A model generated the notes under the pieces. It made no database searches. It saw nothing but the letters and a program-made list of their open reading frames with translations, and was not told the origin of the DNA. The position numbers and the translations under genes were made by a program. Source: CAWHYG01 sp963833505 (GTDB lineage Bacteria > Eisenbacteria > RBG-16-71-46 > CAIMUX01). From it: 64,000 bases of DNA. The stretch covers positions 186,001-250,000 of the forward strand of contig CAWHYG010000008.1 in the NCBI GenBank assembly GCA_963833505.1, given 5' to 3'. Position 1 is the stretch's first letter; each line of letters starts with the position of its first letter. Positions 25,413-34,423 of the stretch are shown piece after piece.

Positions 25413-26225
25413 CTACCACCACTCCTCGACGTGGATGTTGCCGACCTCGCCACGCTGATCGGGCGTGAATCCCAACTCGACGAGCCGCGCGCGGGCGGCC
25501 TCGATCATCCCGGGATTGCCGCAGAGGAAGACGTGCAGATGCGCCGGGTCGAGCGGAATCCCCGAAGCCTCGGTGACGGCGCCGGAAACGAGAACCTCCT
25601 GCAGATAGCCGGTCAGGCCGTTCCAGGAGGGATCCTGGGCGGGCCGGGTGATCGCGGGAAGATAGGTCACATTGGGGCACCGGCGGGCCCAGGCGCTCAG
25701 CTCCGCGCGGTAGCCCAGATCCCAGGAGAATCGGGCGCCGTGCAAGACGACAAAGTGGCGGGGGCCGCCGCAGACCAGCTCGGACCGTAGCATGCTGATG
25801 TAGGGCGCGAGACCGGTGCCGGTGCCGACCAGAAGCGCATGGAATCCCTCGGGAACGCGGTCGAGCGTGAACACCCCCGCCGCTTTGGGCCCGACGTGCA
25901 GCCGATCACCGGGCTCCAGCGCGAACAGGCGCGGGCTCAGGTCGCCGCTCTCGACCAGGGTGAGGTAGAACTCCAGGTACTGGTCGGCGCGGCTCGACGA
26001 GGCGATGGAATAGGCCCGTCGCAACATCTTATCGGGGGATTCATCCGGCGCCGCCGGCTCTTCTTCCGCTTCGACGACGCGGGGCGCGGAGCGCTTCATT
26101 CCCAGCGTCGTGTACTGGCCGGCTTCGAACCGGTAAGGAAGATTGTCCGGCGCCACCCGGAGAATGATCAATCCGGGGGCTATATCCGCTCGCTGTGAGA
26201 CCGTCGCGTTGTATTCCAGGGCCAT
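25413..26225 (-). CDS. fpr: Ferredoxin/flavodoxin--NADP reductase
   Basis: A 270-residue FAD enzyme passing electrons between NADPH and ferredoxin or flavodoxin. The FAD motif is 'RRAYSIASS' (about 69-77) and the NADP-binding motif is 'LLVGTGTGLAPYISML' (about 132-147). 'FLCGNPGMIE' and a C-terminal 'NIHVEEWW' are typical of bacterial Fpr. An acidic insertion ('VVEAEEEPAAPDESPDK', about 50-66) interrupts the FAD domain and is longer than usual. The ATG at 26225 shares one base with the stop of the amidotransferase gene (TGATG), so the two are translationally coupled. Redox supply for iron release or biosynthesis is plausible. Confidence 0.93.
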   Translation of the reverse strand: MALEYNATVSQRADIAPGLIILRVAPDNLPYRFEAGQYTTLGMKRSAPRVVEAEEEPAAPDESPDKMLRRAYSIASSSRADQYLEFYLTLVESGDLSPRLFALEPGDRLHVGPKAAGVFTLDRVPEGFHALLVGTGTGLAPYISMLRSELVCGGPRHFVVLHGARFSWDLGYRAELSAWARRCPNVTYLPAITRPAQDPSWNGLTGYLQEVLVSGAVTEASGIPLDPAHLHVFLCGNPGMIEAARARLVELGFTPDQRGEVGNIHVEEWW

Positions 26226-26932
26226 CAATCCGATCCTTCCAGCACGGCAAGCCACGACGCCAGGAAGCGCCGCCCCTGCTTCCGGTACTCATCGCCGAAG
26301 ATGCGGGCACCCGCCAGCATCGTTTCGGTCGTCGCTTCGTCCAGGCGCTCGTCGGACTGCGCGATCCAGACCGGCAAGTCCTCCGGAGGGATCTCCGGAT
26401 GAAACTGCAACGCGTAGCCTCTGGAACCGAAGCGAAACGCCTGGCTCTTGTACAGGGCGCTTCGGGCCAGGATAGCGCATCCGGCCGGAATCTCGAAAGT
26501 GTCGCTGTGCCAGTGAAGCGTCATCGGCGGATCCAGGAGCGTCGAGAAGTGCGGATCCACGCGGCCGGCCGGTTCGCCTTCAATCGGAGCCCAGCCCACT
26601 TCGCGAAGCTCCCCGCGCCGGACCGGCGCCCCCAGGGCCGCGGCCATGAGCTGAGCGCCCAGGCAGATGCCGAGGGTCGGTCGATCCTCGTCCAGCCGGC
26701 GGCGCAGGACCTCGATCTCGCGACGCAGAAAGGGATGATGATCGGCCGCGTACACGTTCATGGACCCGCCCATGACAATGAGGAGATCGGTCCCGCCGTC
26801 CAGGGATGACCCCGGCACATCCGAAAGGTCGCGGATCTCGCGAACGTCGATCTCCCAGCCCCGTTCCGCCAGCACGGCGCGGAACATCCCCAGACCCTCG
26901 TGGGAAACATGCCGGAAGACCATCGCCCTCAT
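26225..26932 (-). CDS. Class I glutamine amidotransferase
   Basis: A 235-residue stand-alone amidotransferase of the GMP-synthase-like type. The nucleophile is the Cys of 'LGICLGAQLMA' (about 88-98), and the His/Glu pair is in 'LQFHPEIPPEDL'. 'VMGGSMNVYAADHHPFLRRE' is typical of this subgroup. It has no synthetase domain, so the acceptor is unknown; relatives act on gamma-glutamyl compounds or are of unassigned role. Two close starts (26932 and 26923) are possible; the upstream one has GAGG nearby. It is coupled to the ferredoxin reductase gene downstream, an arrangement whose meaning I cannot tell from sequence. Confidence 0.88.
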   Translation of the reverse strand: MRAMVFRHVSHEGLGMFRAVLAERGWEIDVREIRDLSDVPGSSLDGGTDLLIVMGGSMNVYAADHHPFLRREIEVLRRRLDEDRPTLGICLGAQLMAAALGAPVRRGELREVGWAPIEGEPAGRVDPHFSTLLDPPMTLHWHSDTFEIPAGCAILARSALYKSQAFRFGSRGYALQFHPEIPPEDLPVWIAQSDERLDEATTETMLAGARIFGDEYRKQGRRFLASWLAVLEGSD

Positions 26933-27006
26933 GGACCTGCCTCTGGCCAAAGCGCCCTTGGATCTCTGCGTCCAGGCCACAGGTTACCGCAGCGGGAGCG
27001 CACGGC

Positions 27007-27046
27007 GTAGTCGAGGAGTGAGGGCAAGCGCAACGCTGGCATGACC
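27007..27046 (+). repeat. Partial copy (3' central part) of the dispersed structured repeat
   Basis: 'GTCGAGGAGTGAGGGCAAGC' and the following GCAACGC match positions just after the central hairpin of the 179-bp element; the rest is lost. It lies in the 502-base gap 26933-27434. The same gap holds an 18-base duplication (GACCTGAACGACCTGGAG-like) at about 27125-27160 and no gene I can support. Confidence 0.6.
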
Positions 27047-27434
27047 AGACGGCTCCGACGCCGCGGCAGAACCGTGGCGAGACCTGGCGATCAGGCGGCG
27101 GCCGGCGGCCTGGACGGCCAGGAGGACCTGAACGACCTGGAGGACCTGAACGACCGGACAGCGCGGAGCGGATGGAGCCGGCAGCCGGACCCCGACGGGT
27201 CGGATTGGGACGCCCTCGGGATCCGGAGCTGCCGGAAAACCGACATCGAATAAGATCGACGCGCTGCCCAGGGACCTTGAGTCCGAAGGGTCATGGAGCC
27301 GGCCAGCGCCGCGGTCAAGTGGGCGGCGCCCGGGCTCGCGGTCCAGCCCGCGGGCAGTCGCGGGATACGCTTCGGAGGCTCCTTCCGGCGCTTCCGGCAA
27401 GGGTAGGTTGCCGGCTGGCGCGAACCCATCTAGG

Positions 27435-28341
27435 ATGGCGCCGGAAATGGCATTTCTCGGCGAATCCGCGGCCCTCGGCACGGCCGCCCTCTGGTCGATC
27501 ACGTCGCTGCTCTTCACTTTCGCGGTCACGCGGATGGGAAGCCTTGCCCTCAACCTCGTGCGGCTCACCCTGGCCGCCGCCGGCCTGCTTGCGATCGCCC
27601 TGGCCGTCGAGGGATCCGGCTGGCTGACCGGGATGCGCTGGCCCGACGCCGTCTTTCTCGCCGCTTCCGGATTCGTCGGACTGACGGTCGGAGACTGGGT
27701 CTACTTCAAGGCCCTCCACATGATCGGAGCCCGGCAGGGGACCCTGCTGATGGCCCTCGCTCCGGCGGTCACGGTGGTGCTGGCCATGCCGGTGCTGAAC
27801 GAGAGACCGGGACCGTACGCGATCCTCGGAATGGCTCTGACCATGACCGGTGTTCTCTGGGTGGTGCTGGAACGCCCCAACGTGCCGGCCCCGGCCGGCC
27901 ATCGCGTTCGCGGCGCCTTCTTCGGCGGCCTGGGCGCGTGCTGCCAGGCCGGAGGCTTGATTCTCTCCAAGCTGGGCATGCGCGGAATCGTGGGGCCGCT
28001 CCCGGCCTCCGCCGTTCGCATGACTTTCGGGGCCGCCGGGGTCTGGCTCCTGTTCCTGCTGAGCCGACGGCGCCCGGCGCTGGTCCGTCCCCTGCAGGAT
28101 TCCCGGCTTCTCGCGGCGGTGATCGCGGCGTCGATCCTCGGGCCGATCGCCGGCATTCTGGCTTTCTCTGGTGGCGGTGCAGAACACGCAGGCCGGCATC
28201 GCGGCGACCCTCATGGCGACCGTTCCGGTGCTCGTTCTTCCCCTCGTCGTCTGGGTGCAGAAGGAATCGGTCAGCGGCCGGGCCGTGGCCGGCGCTCTCG
28301 TGGCGGTCTCGGGAGTCGCCGTGCTCTTCGTCCAAAGATGA
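27435..28341 (+). CDS. EamA/DMT-family transporter, one frameshift
   Basis: A ten-helix drug/metabolite transporter of about 300 residues in two EamA repeats. The first frame is intact to about 28157 ('ALGTAALWSITSLLFTFAV' through 'ILGPIAGI'), including 'FVGLTVGDWVYFKALHMIG'. An extra base at about 28158 then shifts the frame. Reading from 28159 in the next frame gives 'WLSLVAVQNTQAGIAATLMA' and 'GALVAVSGVAVLFVQR', which complete helices 8-10 and end at 28341. The original frame continues as nonsense to 28394. So either one base was inserted in the genome or there is an assembly error. The substrate is unknown. Confidence 0.85.
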
Positions 28342-28383
28342 CACGAACAGAACGGAACCAGCCCTTCCAGGGTGGAGAAACGC

Positions 28384-29202
28384 ATGGCGATTGACAGAAC
28401 CGCGCGCCGCGACGGCGGCGTCAGCAGCGACCGGCACGCCCTCTACCAGAGAGCCGTGCAGTGCCCCGAGGCGGACGTCCGGTTCTTCGACCGGATCTAC
28501 CGATCCTGGAACGGGTCGCTCCCGCGGCTCTTGCGGGAGGACTTCTGCGGCACGGCGGCGGTGGCGGCCGCCTGGGTCCGGCAGCGGCCGGACAACCGCG
28601 CTCTGGGAGTGGATCTGGATCGGCCCACGCTGGAGTGGGGCGTCCGGAACAACCTCCATCCTCTCGGGGAAATCGCCGGCCGTGTGCGGCTGATCCGGGC
28701 CGACGTGCGCTCGGTCCGACGGCCGAAAGCGGACATCGTCGTCGCGCTCAATTTCTCCTACTTCGTGTTCAAGACGCTGGCCGATCTCCGGAGCTACTTC
28801 CGGACGGTTCGTTCCGCTCTTCAACCGGGCGGGATCTTCATCCTCGACATCTTCGGGGGATCGGCGGCCCAGGCGCTCACCACGGAGACGCGCCGGCGGC
28901 CCGGGTTTACCTACATCTGGGAGCAGGCTTCCTTCGACCCGATTTCGGCCGACACCACGTTTCACATCCATTTCCGATTTCGGGACGGGACCACGATGCG
29001 TCGCGCGTTCACCTACGACTGGCGTTTCTGGACGATTCCGGAGGTCCGGGAGGCGTTGCGCGACGCGGGGTTCGGACGATCGGAGGTCTATTGGGAGGGA
29101 ACCGAACGCCGCACCGGGAAGGGAAACGGCATCTTCCGGCGGGCGACCACCGCCGCCAGCGACCCGGGATGGGTCGCCTACATCGTGGCGGGCCGCGCGT
29201 GA
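28384..29202 (+). CDS. Class I SAM-dependent methyltransferase
   Basis: A 272-residue methyltransferase. The nucleotide-binding region is 'LLREDFCGTAAVAAAWV' (about 49-65) followed by 'ALGVDLDRPTLEWG' (about 73-86). 'ADIVVALNFSYFVFKTLADL' (motif IV) and 'LQPGGIFILDIFGG' (motif V/VI) are clear. 'TYIWEQASFDPISADTTFHI' and the Phe-rich C-terminal half are shared by a group of uncharacterised small-molecule methyltransferases. GTGGAG lies before ATG 28384. The gene may be cotranscribed with the frameshifted EamA gene 42 bases upstream. The substrate is unknown. Confidence 0.85.
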   Translation: MAIDRTARRDGGVSSDRHALYQRAVQCPEADVRFFDRIYRSWNGSLPRLLREDFCGTAAVAAAWVRQRPDNRALGVDLDRPTLEWGVRNNLHPLGEIAGRVRLIRADVRSVRRPKADIVVALNFSYFVFKTLADLRSYFRTVRSALQPGGIFILDIFGGSAAQALTTETRRRPGFTYIWEQASFDPISADTTFHIHFRFRDGTTMRRAFTYDWRFWTIPEVREALRDAGFGRSEVYWEGTERRTGKGNGIFRRATTAASDPGWVAYIVAGRA

Positions 29203-29331
29203 GCGGCGTCCGTCCCGCGCCATACTTATGCCACAGCCGGTTTCGGAGGCTTCTGCTACGATGGATTTCTGGCGAGAGCGGGAAATCACGGTGCGTGAGC
29301 CGGACCGCCGGCCCGGGATTCTAGGAGGAAA

Positions 29332-30946
29332 ATGGGAATGAAGAGGAGAGGCGTCTGGATCCTGGTGGCTTGCCTGATCGTGGCGGCGGGCGCGGTCGGA
29401 TGGTGGGCCTCGACCCGCAACCGGGAGAAGATCACCTACCGGACCCAGGAGGTCCAGCGCGGCGACGTCAAGCTCCAGGTCTCGGCCACCGGCACGCTGG
29501 CTGCGGATACGACGGTGCAGGTCGGCAGCCAGATCAGCGGAACCATCTCCGCCCTCCACGCCGACTTCAATGACCACGTCCGCAAGGGCCAGTTGCTGGC
29601 TCAGCTTGACCCCACGTTCCTCGCCGCCCAGGTGGCCCAGAGCCGGGCCGACATGCTGAACAGCCAGGTCCAGGTGCATCAGGCCGAGCGCGACAGCGCC
29701 CGGATCTTCCCCCTGGGCCCGGAAGGGCTCGCTTCCGCCGCAGACCTGGACAAGGCCAGGACGGCTCTGGATGCCGCGCGCGCCGAGCTCGCCGGCACCA
29801 AGGCGGCCCTGGTGCGCGCCGAGACCAACCTCGAGTACGCGACCATCACCTCTCCCATCGAAGGCGTCGTCGTCTCGCGCAACGTGGACGTCGGCCAGAC
29901 CGTGGCGGCGTCGCTCTCGGCCCCGACCATCTTCACGATCGCCAACGACCTCACTCAGAATGCAGGTGCAGGCCGACGTCGACGAGGCGGACATCGGCAT
30001 GGTCAAGACGGGCGAGCCGGTGTCCTTCACCGTCGACGCCTATCCCGACCTGACCTTCAAGGGAGACGTCCAGCAGATCCGCCTGGAGCCGCAGACGGTC
30101 CAGAACGTCGTCACTTATACAGTCGTGATCCACGTGAACAACCCGGACCTGAAGCTCCTGCCCGGAATGACCGCCAACGTGACCATCCTGGTGGATCAGG
30201 CCAGCGACGTCCTCCGGGTGCCGGTCATGGCGCTTCGATTCCGACCGGCGCAGTGGCAGAAGCAGACCGACCACGCCGGAGGCGGGGCGTTGGCGGCCTC
30301 CTCCGGAGCAGGCGGACCGGCGGCCGGGGGAGCCACCGGGATGGGCAATGGCGCTGCGGGGGGCTCGGGCAGCGCTTCGGCTGTCGCGACGGGGCAGGGC
30401 TCGGGCAGCGGTTCGGGTGCCGGCAGGGGCCAGGGGTCGGGCAGCGGTTCAGCCGACAGCAGTGCCGCCCGTCACGGGGGAGCAGGGCGCGAAGGAGGCC
30501 AGGGCCGCCGCGGCCAGTTCGCCGGTCAGGGTGGAAGCACCGGCGGTGCACGGTGGAACGCCGGAGCCGGCGCGGGTGGCGGGAATGCCGGTGCGGCTTC
30601 CGGCGGCGCGGGTTCGAACGCAGGTGGCGCCGGCGGCCTTGCCCAGCGGAACGGATCGGGAGGCGACAATGCCGGGGCCGGATCGGGCACCCACTCCCGT
30701 GGTTCCGGCGGCTCGACGTTCGTCTTCGTGCTGGAGAACGGCAAGCCTCGGCCGGTGCGCGTCCGCCTGGGTGTAAGCGACGGAACGTTCACGGCGGTCT
30801 ATAGCGACTCGCTGCGCGAGGGAATGCCGGTCATCATCGCGTCCGACGCCGTGGGGGGCAAGGGGCAGAGCCAGCAGACGGTGAATCCGTTCGCCCCGCA
30901 GTTCAACCGTGGGGGCGGTGGTGGTGGCGGCGGCGGCCGGCGATAG
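29332..30946 (+). CDS. MacA-like periplasmic adaptor (membrane fusion protein), one frameshift
   Basis: An efflux adaptor of about 537 residues. AGGAGG precedes ATG 29332. Frame 1 gives the membrane anchor ('GVWILVACLIVAAGAVGWW'), the first lipoyl half ('VQVGSQISGTISALHADFN'), the coiled-coil hairpin (about 90-165), and the second lipoyl half ('ATITSPIEGVVVSRNVDVG'), up to 'FTIANDLTQ'. An extra A near 29957-29960 then shifts the frame. From ATG 29960 it continues 'MQVQADVDEADIGMVKTGE', the classic next strand of the beta-barrel domain. A Gly/Ser/Ala-rich insert of about 150 residues (30280-30720) precedes the membrane-proximal domain ('TFVFVLENGKPRPVRVRLG'). It is followed by a MacB-type ATPase gene, but no permease. 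Confidence 0.85.
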
Positions 30947-31004
30947 GCGCGGCGTGAACCCGGAAGAGAGACACAGCGGGGCTGCGGCCGGCGGCGGGCT
31001 GAGG

Positions 31005-31781
31005 ATGAGCCCCGCGGGGGCAGGAGATTCCTCTTCGCCTGTCATTCGCGTCCGTAACCTGGTCAAGATCTACGGCCAGGGAGCGAGCAAGGTGGTCGCC
31101 CTCGCCGGGGTGTCGTTCGACATACTCCCGGGCGAGATGGTCGCGATCATGGGGGCGTCCGGAAGCGGAAAATCCACCCTCATGAACATCATCGGCGCTC
31201 TCGACAAACCGACGTCGGGGACCTATCTCTTGAGCGGACAGGACGTCGGCCTTCTGGCGCGCGAGCGCCTCGCCGAAATCCGGAATCAGAGGATCGGGTT
31301 TGTCTTCCAGAGCTTCAATCTCCTGCCCAGAACCAGCGCTCTCGAGAACGTCGAGCTTCCGCTGATCTACAGCACCGGCAATGGGCGCGACATGGAGACG
31401 CGGGCCAAGGCCTGCCTTTCCCTGGTGGGATTGGGCGACCGCGTCCACCACATTCCGAGCCAGCTCTCCGGAGGGCAGCAGCAGCGTGTCGCGGTGGCGC
31501 GGGCGCTGGTCAACGACCCTCATCTACTTCTGGCCGACGAACCGACCGGCAACCTCGACACCCGCACGTCGATCGAGATCATGCAGGTGTTCCAGGACCT
31601 GAACGCGCGCGGCATGACCGTCGTGCTCATCACGCACGAGCTGGACATTTCGCAGTACGTCAGCCGGGTGATCCTGCTCCGGGACGGGTTGATCGTGGAA
31701 GACCGTCAGGTCGCAGACCGGAAGAACGCGGCGGAGGAGCTCCGGCGGATGCCAGCGACGACCGATACCTCTACGGGATAG
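31005..31781 (+). CDS. MacB/LolD-type ABC transporter ATPase
   Basis: A 258-residue nucleotide-binding subunit. Walker A is 'MGASGSGKST' (about 44-53), the Q-loop is 'GFVFQSFNLLPRTSALENVE', the signature is 'LSGGQQQRVAVARAL', Walker B is 'LLLADEPTGNLD', and the H-loop is 'VLITHELDI'. These place it in the MacB/LolD/FtsE group. It should pair with a FtsX-like permease and the adaptor encoded upstream to export lipoproteins, peptides or small molecules. No permease gene follows: the next 200 bases are empty and the next gene is on the other strand. ATG 31005 is preferred; a GTG at 30954 is possible. Confidence 0.92.
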   Translation: MSPAGAGDSSSPVIRVRNLVKIYGQGASKVVALAGVSFDILPGEMVAIMGASGSGKSTLMNIIGALDKPTSGTYLLSGQDVGLLARERLAEIRNQRIGFVFQSFNLLPRTSALENVELPLIYSTGNGRDMETRAKACLSLVGLGDRVHHIPSQLSGGQQQRVAVARALVNDPHLLLADEPTGNLDTRTSIEIMQVFQDLNARGMTVVLITHELDISQYVSRVILLRDGLIVEDRQVADRKNAAEELRRMPATTDTSTG

Positions 31782-31980
31782 TCCTGGAGTCACGTCGGAT
31801 CGTGCCGCCGAATGGCGGGTCGCGCAGAGAACCCTGCCACCGGGTCGTAGGCAAAAGCCGTGTGCCGTGTCGCGCAGGAGAAGTTGGCCACAGCGGCAAG
31901 TTTGCACCCGCCACCGCAGGCCTCAGGCCCCTGCCGCCACTGTTCTGTCACGGTCCATCACGGCCGGGCCGCGCCCGGAA

Positions 31981-33147
31981 TCAGTTTCCCGATTCCTGCA
32001 GCTTCCGCTCGAATTCCGCCTGTCGCCTGGCGCGGCCTTCCGTCCGCAGCCGCTTGTCCTCCGCCAGGTTCTCGGTGACGAGCCGGGCGATCTCCGGATC
32101 CTGGGGCATGGCCTTGTCCATCGCCCGATTCGCGGAACCGAAGCTCTTGACCCGGCCCGACGGATCGACCGTCACGACCAGCTTGCCCGCGTACTGGCCG
32201 CCGATTCCCGTCCGATTCGCGATGGTCTGGCCCACGCGTGACGGCGAATTGTCAAAGGGCGCGTCGTGACCGTAGAGAGCGACGTCGATCCCGGGCACGG
32301 ATCGAACCAGGCTGTCGGTCGCCGCGGTGGACATCTGGGACATCAGGATGACCAGATCGGCCTCCCGGCGCAGCTCCGGGACCATACGGCGCGCGGTCTC
32401 GAACGGGTCGGCGATGGTGAACCGCGCCCCGGAATCGACCGGGACTGATTGAAACTGCTCCATCCCCATGAGGGAGAAGAGGGCGATCCTGACTCCCTGA
32501 TACTGAAGGATATGTCGAGTCTCGCCGATGGGCTCGGGTTGGCCTCCGCGAAACAGGCTGACGTTGGAACAGACGAACGGGATGGTGCCCTTGGCCACGA
32601 ACCCCTTGACCACGGACCACTCGGTCAGCTCGCGCGGCCCGATCGCGGTGGCATCGACCTTCAGGCGCTCCATCATCTTCCAGACGAATCGGGTGTCCTG
32701 ATCGGCGGTGTAGTCGTCCGTGCTGGAGAAATCCCCCAGATCGAGCTGGACGTAGGGGCCTTGCTCCTTGGCCACCGAGTCCAGCCAGAGAGCCCGACGC
32801 GACAACCCGCCTTTCGGACCCAGATGGCAGCCGCAAACGTCCACGTCTCCTTGAAGCGAGCCGAAGGAGATCAGGATGACGTCAACGTCGTCCTTGCGGA
32901 TCGTTCGGCCGGCCACCGGGGCGCTGCCAGCGACCGCGGTATCCGTACCGTCCCCGGCGGGGCCGGAGGTGCCGATCCCGGTGGCGTCGGCAAATGTTGC
33001 CCTTGGCGATGCCGATCCGGCGCCGGCAGCCCGATTGCCGGGGTCACCGACTCCGGTTCCCCGAGCGCGGGCTTCCGGGGCCAGGCAGAGCAACGCGGCG
33101 ACCGCTGAAGCCACGGGAATCCATGCGACCAGGCTGGCTCTCTTCAT
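31981..33147 (-). CDS. UshA-like exported metallophosphoesterase
   Basis: A 388-residue protein with a signal peptide ('LVAWIPVASAVAALLCLAPEARA') and a low-complexity Ala/Gly/Thr spacer (about 30-85). The conserved part starts at 'DVILISFGSLQGDVDVCGCH' (about 88-107), followed by 'GPKGGLSRRALWLDS', 'VQLDLGDFSS', and later 'ADLVILMSQMS' and 'GIDVALYGHDAP'. This is the 5'-nucleotidase N-terminal domain layout, with 'CGCH..GPKGGLSRR' as in the UshA-like (seleno)protein group (from memory); here the position is plain Cys. The C-terminal nucleotidase domain is missing. A ribosome site GGAGA precedes ATG 33147. It is probably periplasmic; the substrate is unknown. Confidence 0.82.
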   Translation of the reverse strand: MKRASLVAWIPVASAVAALLCLAPEARARGTGVGDPGNRAAGAGSASPRATFADATGIGTSGPAGDGTDTAVAGSAPVAGRTIRKDDVDVILISFGSLQGDVDVCGCHLGPKGGLSRRALWLDSVAKEQGPYVQLDLGDFSSTDDYTADQDTRFVWKMMERLKVDATAIGPRELTEWSVVKGFVAKGTIPFVCSNVSLFRGGQPEPIGETRHILQYQGVRIALFSLMGMEQFQSVPVDSGARFTIADPFETARRMVPELRREADLVILMSQMSTAATDSLVRSVPGIDVALYGHDAPFDNSPSRVGQTIANRTGIGGQYAGKLVVTVDPSGRVKSFGSANRAMDKAMPQDPEIARLVTENLAEDKRLRTEGRARRQAEFERKLQESGN

Positions 33148-33463
33148 GTCTCGTCTCTCCAAGGGGACCCCGGCCTCGCCATCCTTGCCCCTCGATGGCC
33201 TGCTGCCGCCGTCGGCGACTCCTTCCAGTCTACACAGGCGTTTCGGGTCTTCTCAACTTCCGGCGTCGGCGCGAATGGCTGCATGCCCCCGCCTTTCGGC
33301 CGTAGACAGATTCCGGAAACAGATTCCGTCTGGCGCGCGGCCGACGCCTCGTATACCTTCCGGGGGGCGCAAGCAGCCCCTGCATCGTGAATGGCCGCAC
33401 GCAAAGGGCGGACTCATCCGGGATGCGTTCCGGACCGACCGCACCGTAGGCAGGAGAGCGACG
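33148..33463. other. Divergent intergenic region
   Basis: 316 bases between the UshA-like gene (minus) and the SLATT-like gene (plus). It must hold both promoters, but I cannot single out a clear -35/-10 pair. No repeat or RNA gene is seen. Confidence 0.4.
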
Positions 33464-34423
33464 ATGGCGACAGAACTCAAGCCGGGCGGGAAGCCCGCGC
33501 CGGCCTGGGATCCCCAGGACCCGGGCTCCGTTCCGTCCTGGAATCCTCTCGACCCGCAGGCCTCGGTGGAAGCGTTCCGCCGCTATGCGGAGTCCAGAGC
33601 CCGCTGGGCCATCGACTGGTATCAGCAAAGAAAGAGGTCCAAGGCCCGGCTCTCGCGGTTTCTGCGGCTGATCGCCATCCTCGGGACGGGAGCGGGCGGC
33701 CTGGTGCCGGTGCTGGTGTCGACGGGGCTGTTCGATCGCGCCGGCGCCGGGGCGGTGGAGCTGCAGCTCCATGAAGCGCACGTCAATCAGTTCGGCTATC
33801 TCGCGATCGGCCTCGCCGCCCTGGCGATGGCGTTCGATCGGTTCTTCGGAAGCTCCAGCGGTTGGATGCGGTACATCACGGCGGCCATGGAGCTGGAGAC
33901 CCAGTTGGAGAAGTTCCAGTTCGAATGGGCGAAGCTCGTCGCCGCGCTGGCTGGAGAGCCGCCGTCCAAGACGCAGATCGAGGACATGCTCAACCGGATC
34001 GCCGAATTCGGCGATTCCGTCCAGGCGGTCATCGAAAACGAGACCAGGCAGTGGGTGGCCGAGTTCAAGGCCGACCTGGCCGAGCTCAACAGCACGACGA
34101 AAGCGGCGCTGCAGGAAATCCGCACCGAGAGCGCGACGGCCCGGAAGGACCTGGATGCGGAGCGGGCGTCTTCCCGGCCCGGCGCCCTTGAAGTCACCGT
34201 CGGCAATGCGGCGGAGACCGACGCCGGCTGGAAGGTGCAACTCGACGACGGCGACTGGCAGGCGGCAACGGGAATGACCTCCGCGCTCATGCAGGTGCCC
34301 CCCGGGATCCACGCGATCCGGGTGGAGGCGACCATGAGAGGCGTCGCCGCCCGGGCCACCCGCGTCGTGACCGTTCCGTCCAACGACGTTCTCCGGGTGA
34401 CCCTGACCCTCGAAGCAGTCTGA
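33464..34423 (+). CDS. SLATT-like two-helix membrane protein with a beta-rich C-terminal domain
   Basis: A 319-residue protein; CAGGAGAG lies before ATG 33464. 'ESRARWAIDWYQQRKRSKAR' (about 43-62) precedes two membrane helices ('AILGTGAGGLVPVLVSTGLF' and 'FGYLAIGLAALAMAFDRFFG'). The 'RWAIDWY..KKR' entry plus paired helices is the layout of SLATT/DUF4231 proteins. A helical coiled region follows (about 130-230, 'MELETQLEKFQFEWAKLVAA'). The last 80 residues form a small beta sandwich ('VPPGIHAIRVEATMRGVAAR' to 'LRVTLTLEAV') resembling a PEGA domain. SLATT proteins are often predicted pore-forming effectors in nucleotide-signal defence systems (established for the superfamily). No cyclase or nuclease partner is adjacent, so that role is not supported here. 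Confidence 0.68.
   Translation: MATELKPGGKPAPAWDPQDPGSVPSWNPLDPQASVEAFRRYAESRARWAIDWYQQRKRSKARLSRFLRLIAILGTGAGGLVPVLVSTGLFDRAGAGAVELQLHEAHVNQFGYLAIGLAALAMAFDRFFGSSSGWMRYITAAMELETQLEKFQFEWAKLVAALAGEPPSKTQIEDMLNRIAEFGDSVQAVIENETRQWVAEFKADLAELNSTTKAALQEIRTESATARKDLDAERASSRPGALEVTVGNAAETDAGWKVQLDDGDWQAATGMTSALMQVPPGIHAIRVEATMRGVAARATRVVTVPSNDVLRVTLTLEAV

Noticed and set aside
31981..33147. Selenocysteine codon in the UshA-like gene
   Set aside because: The motif is encoded by ordinary Cys codons and the frame has no internal TGA.
33464..34423. Anti-phage defence system centred on the SLATT-like protein
   Set aside because: No cyclase, nuclease or other defence gene is adjacent, so the system-level claim is not supported.
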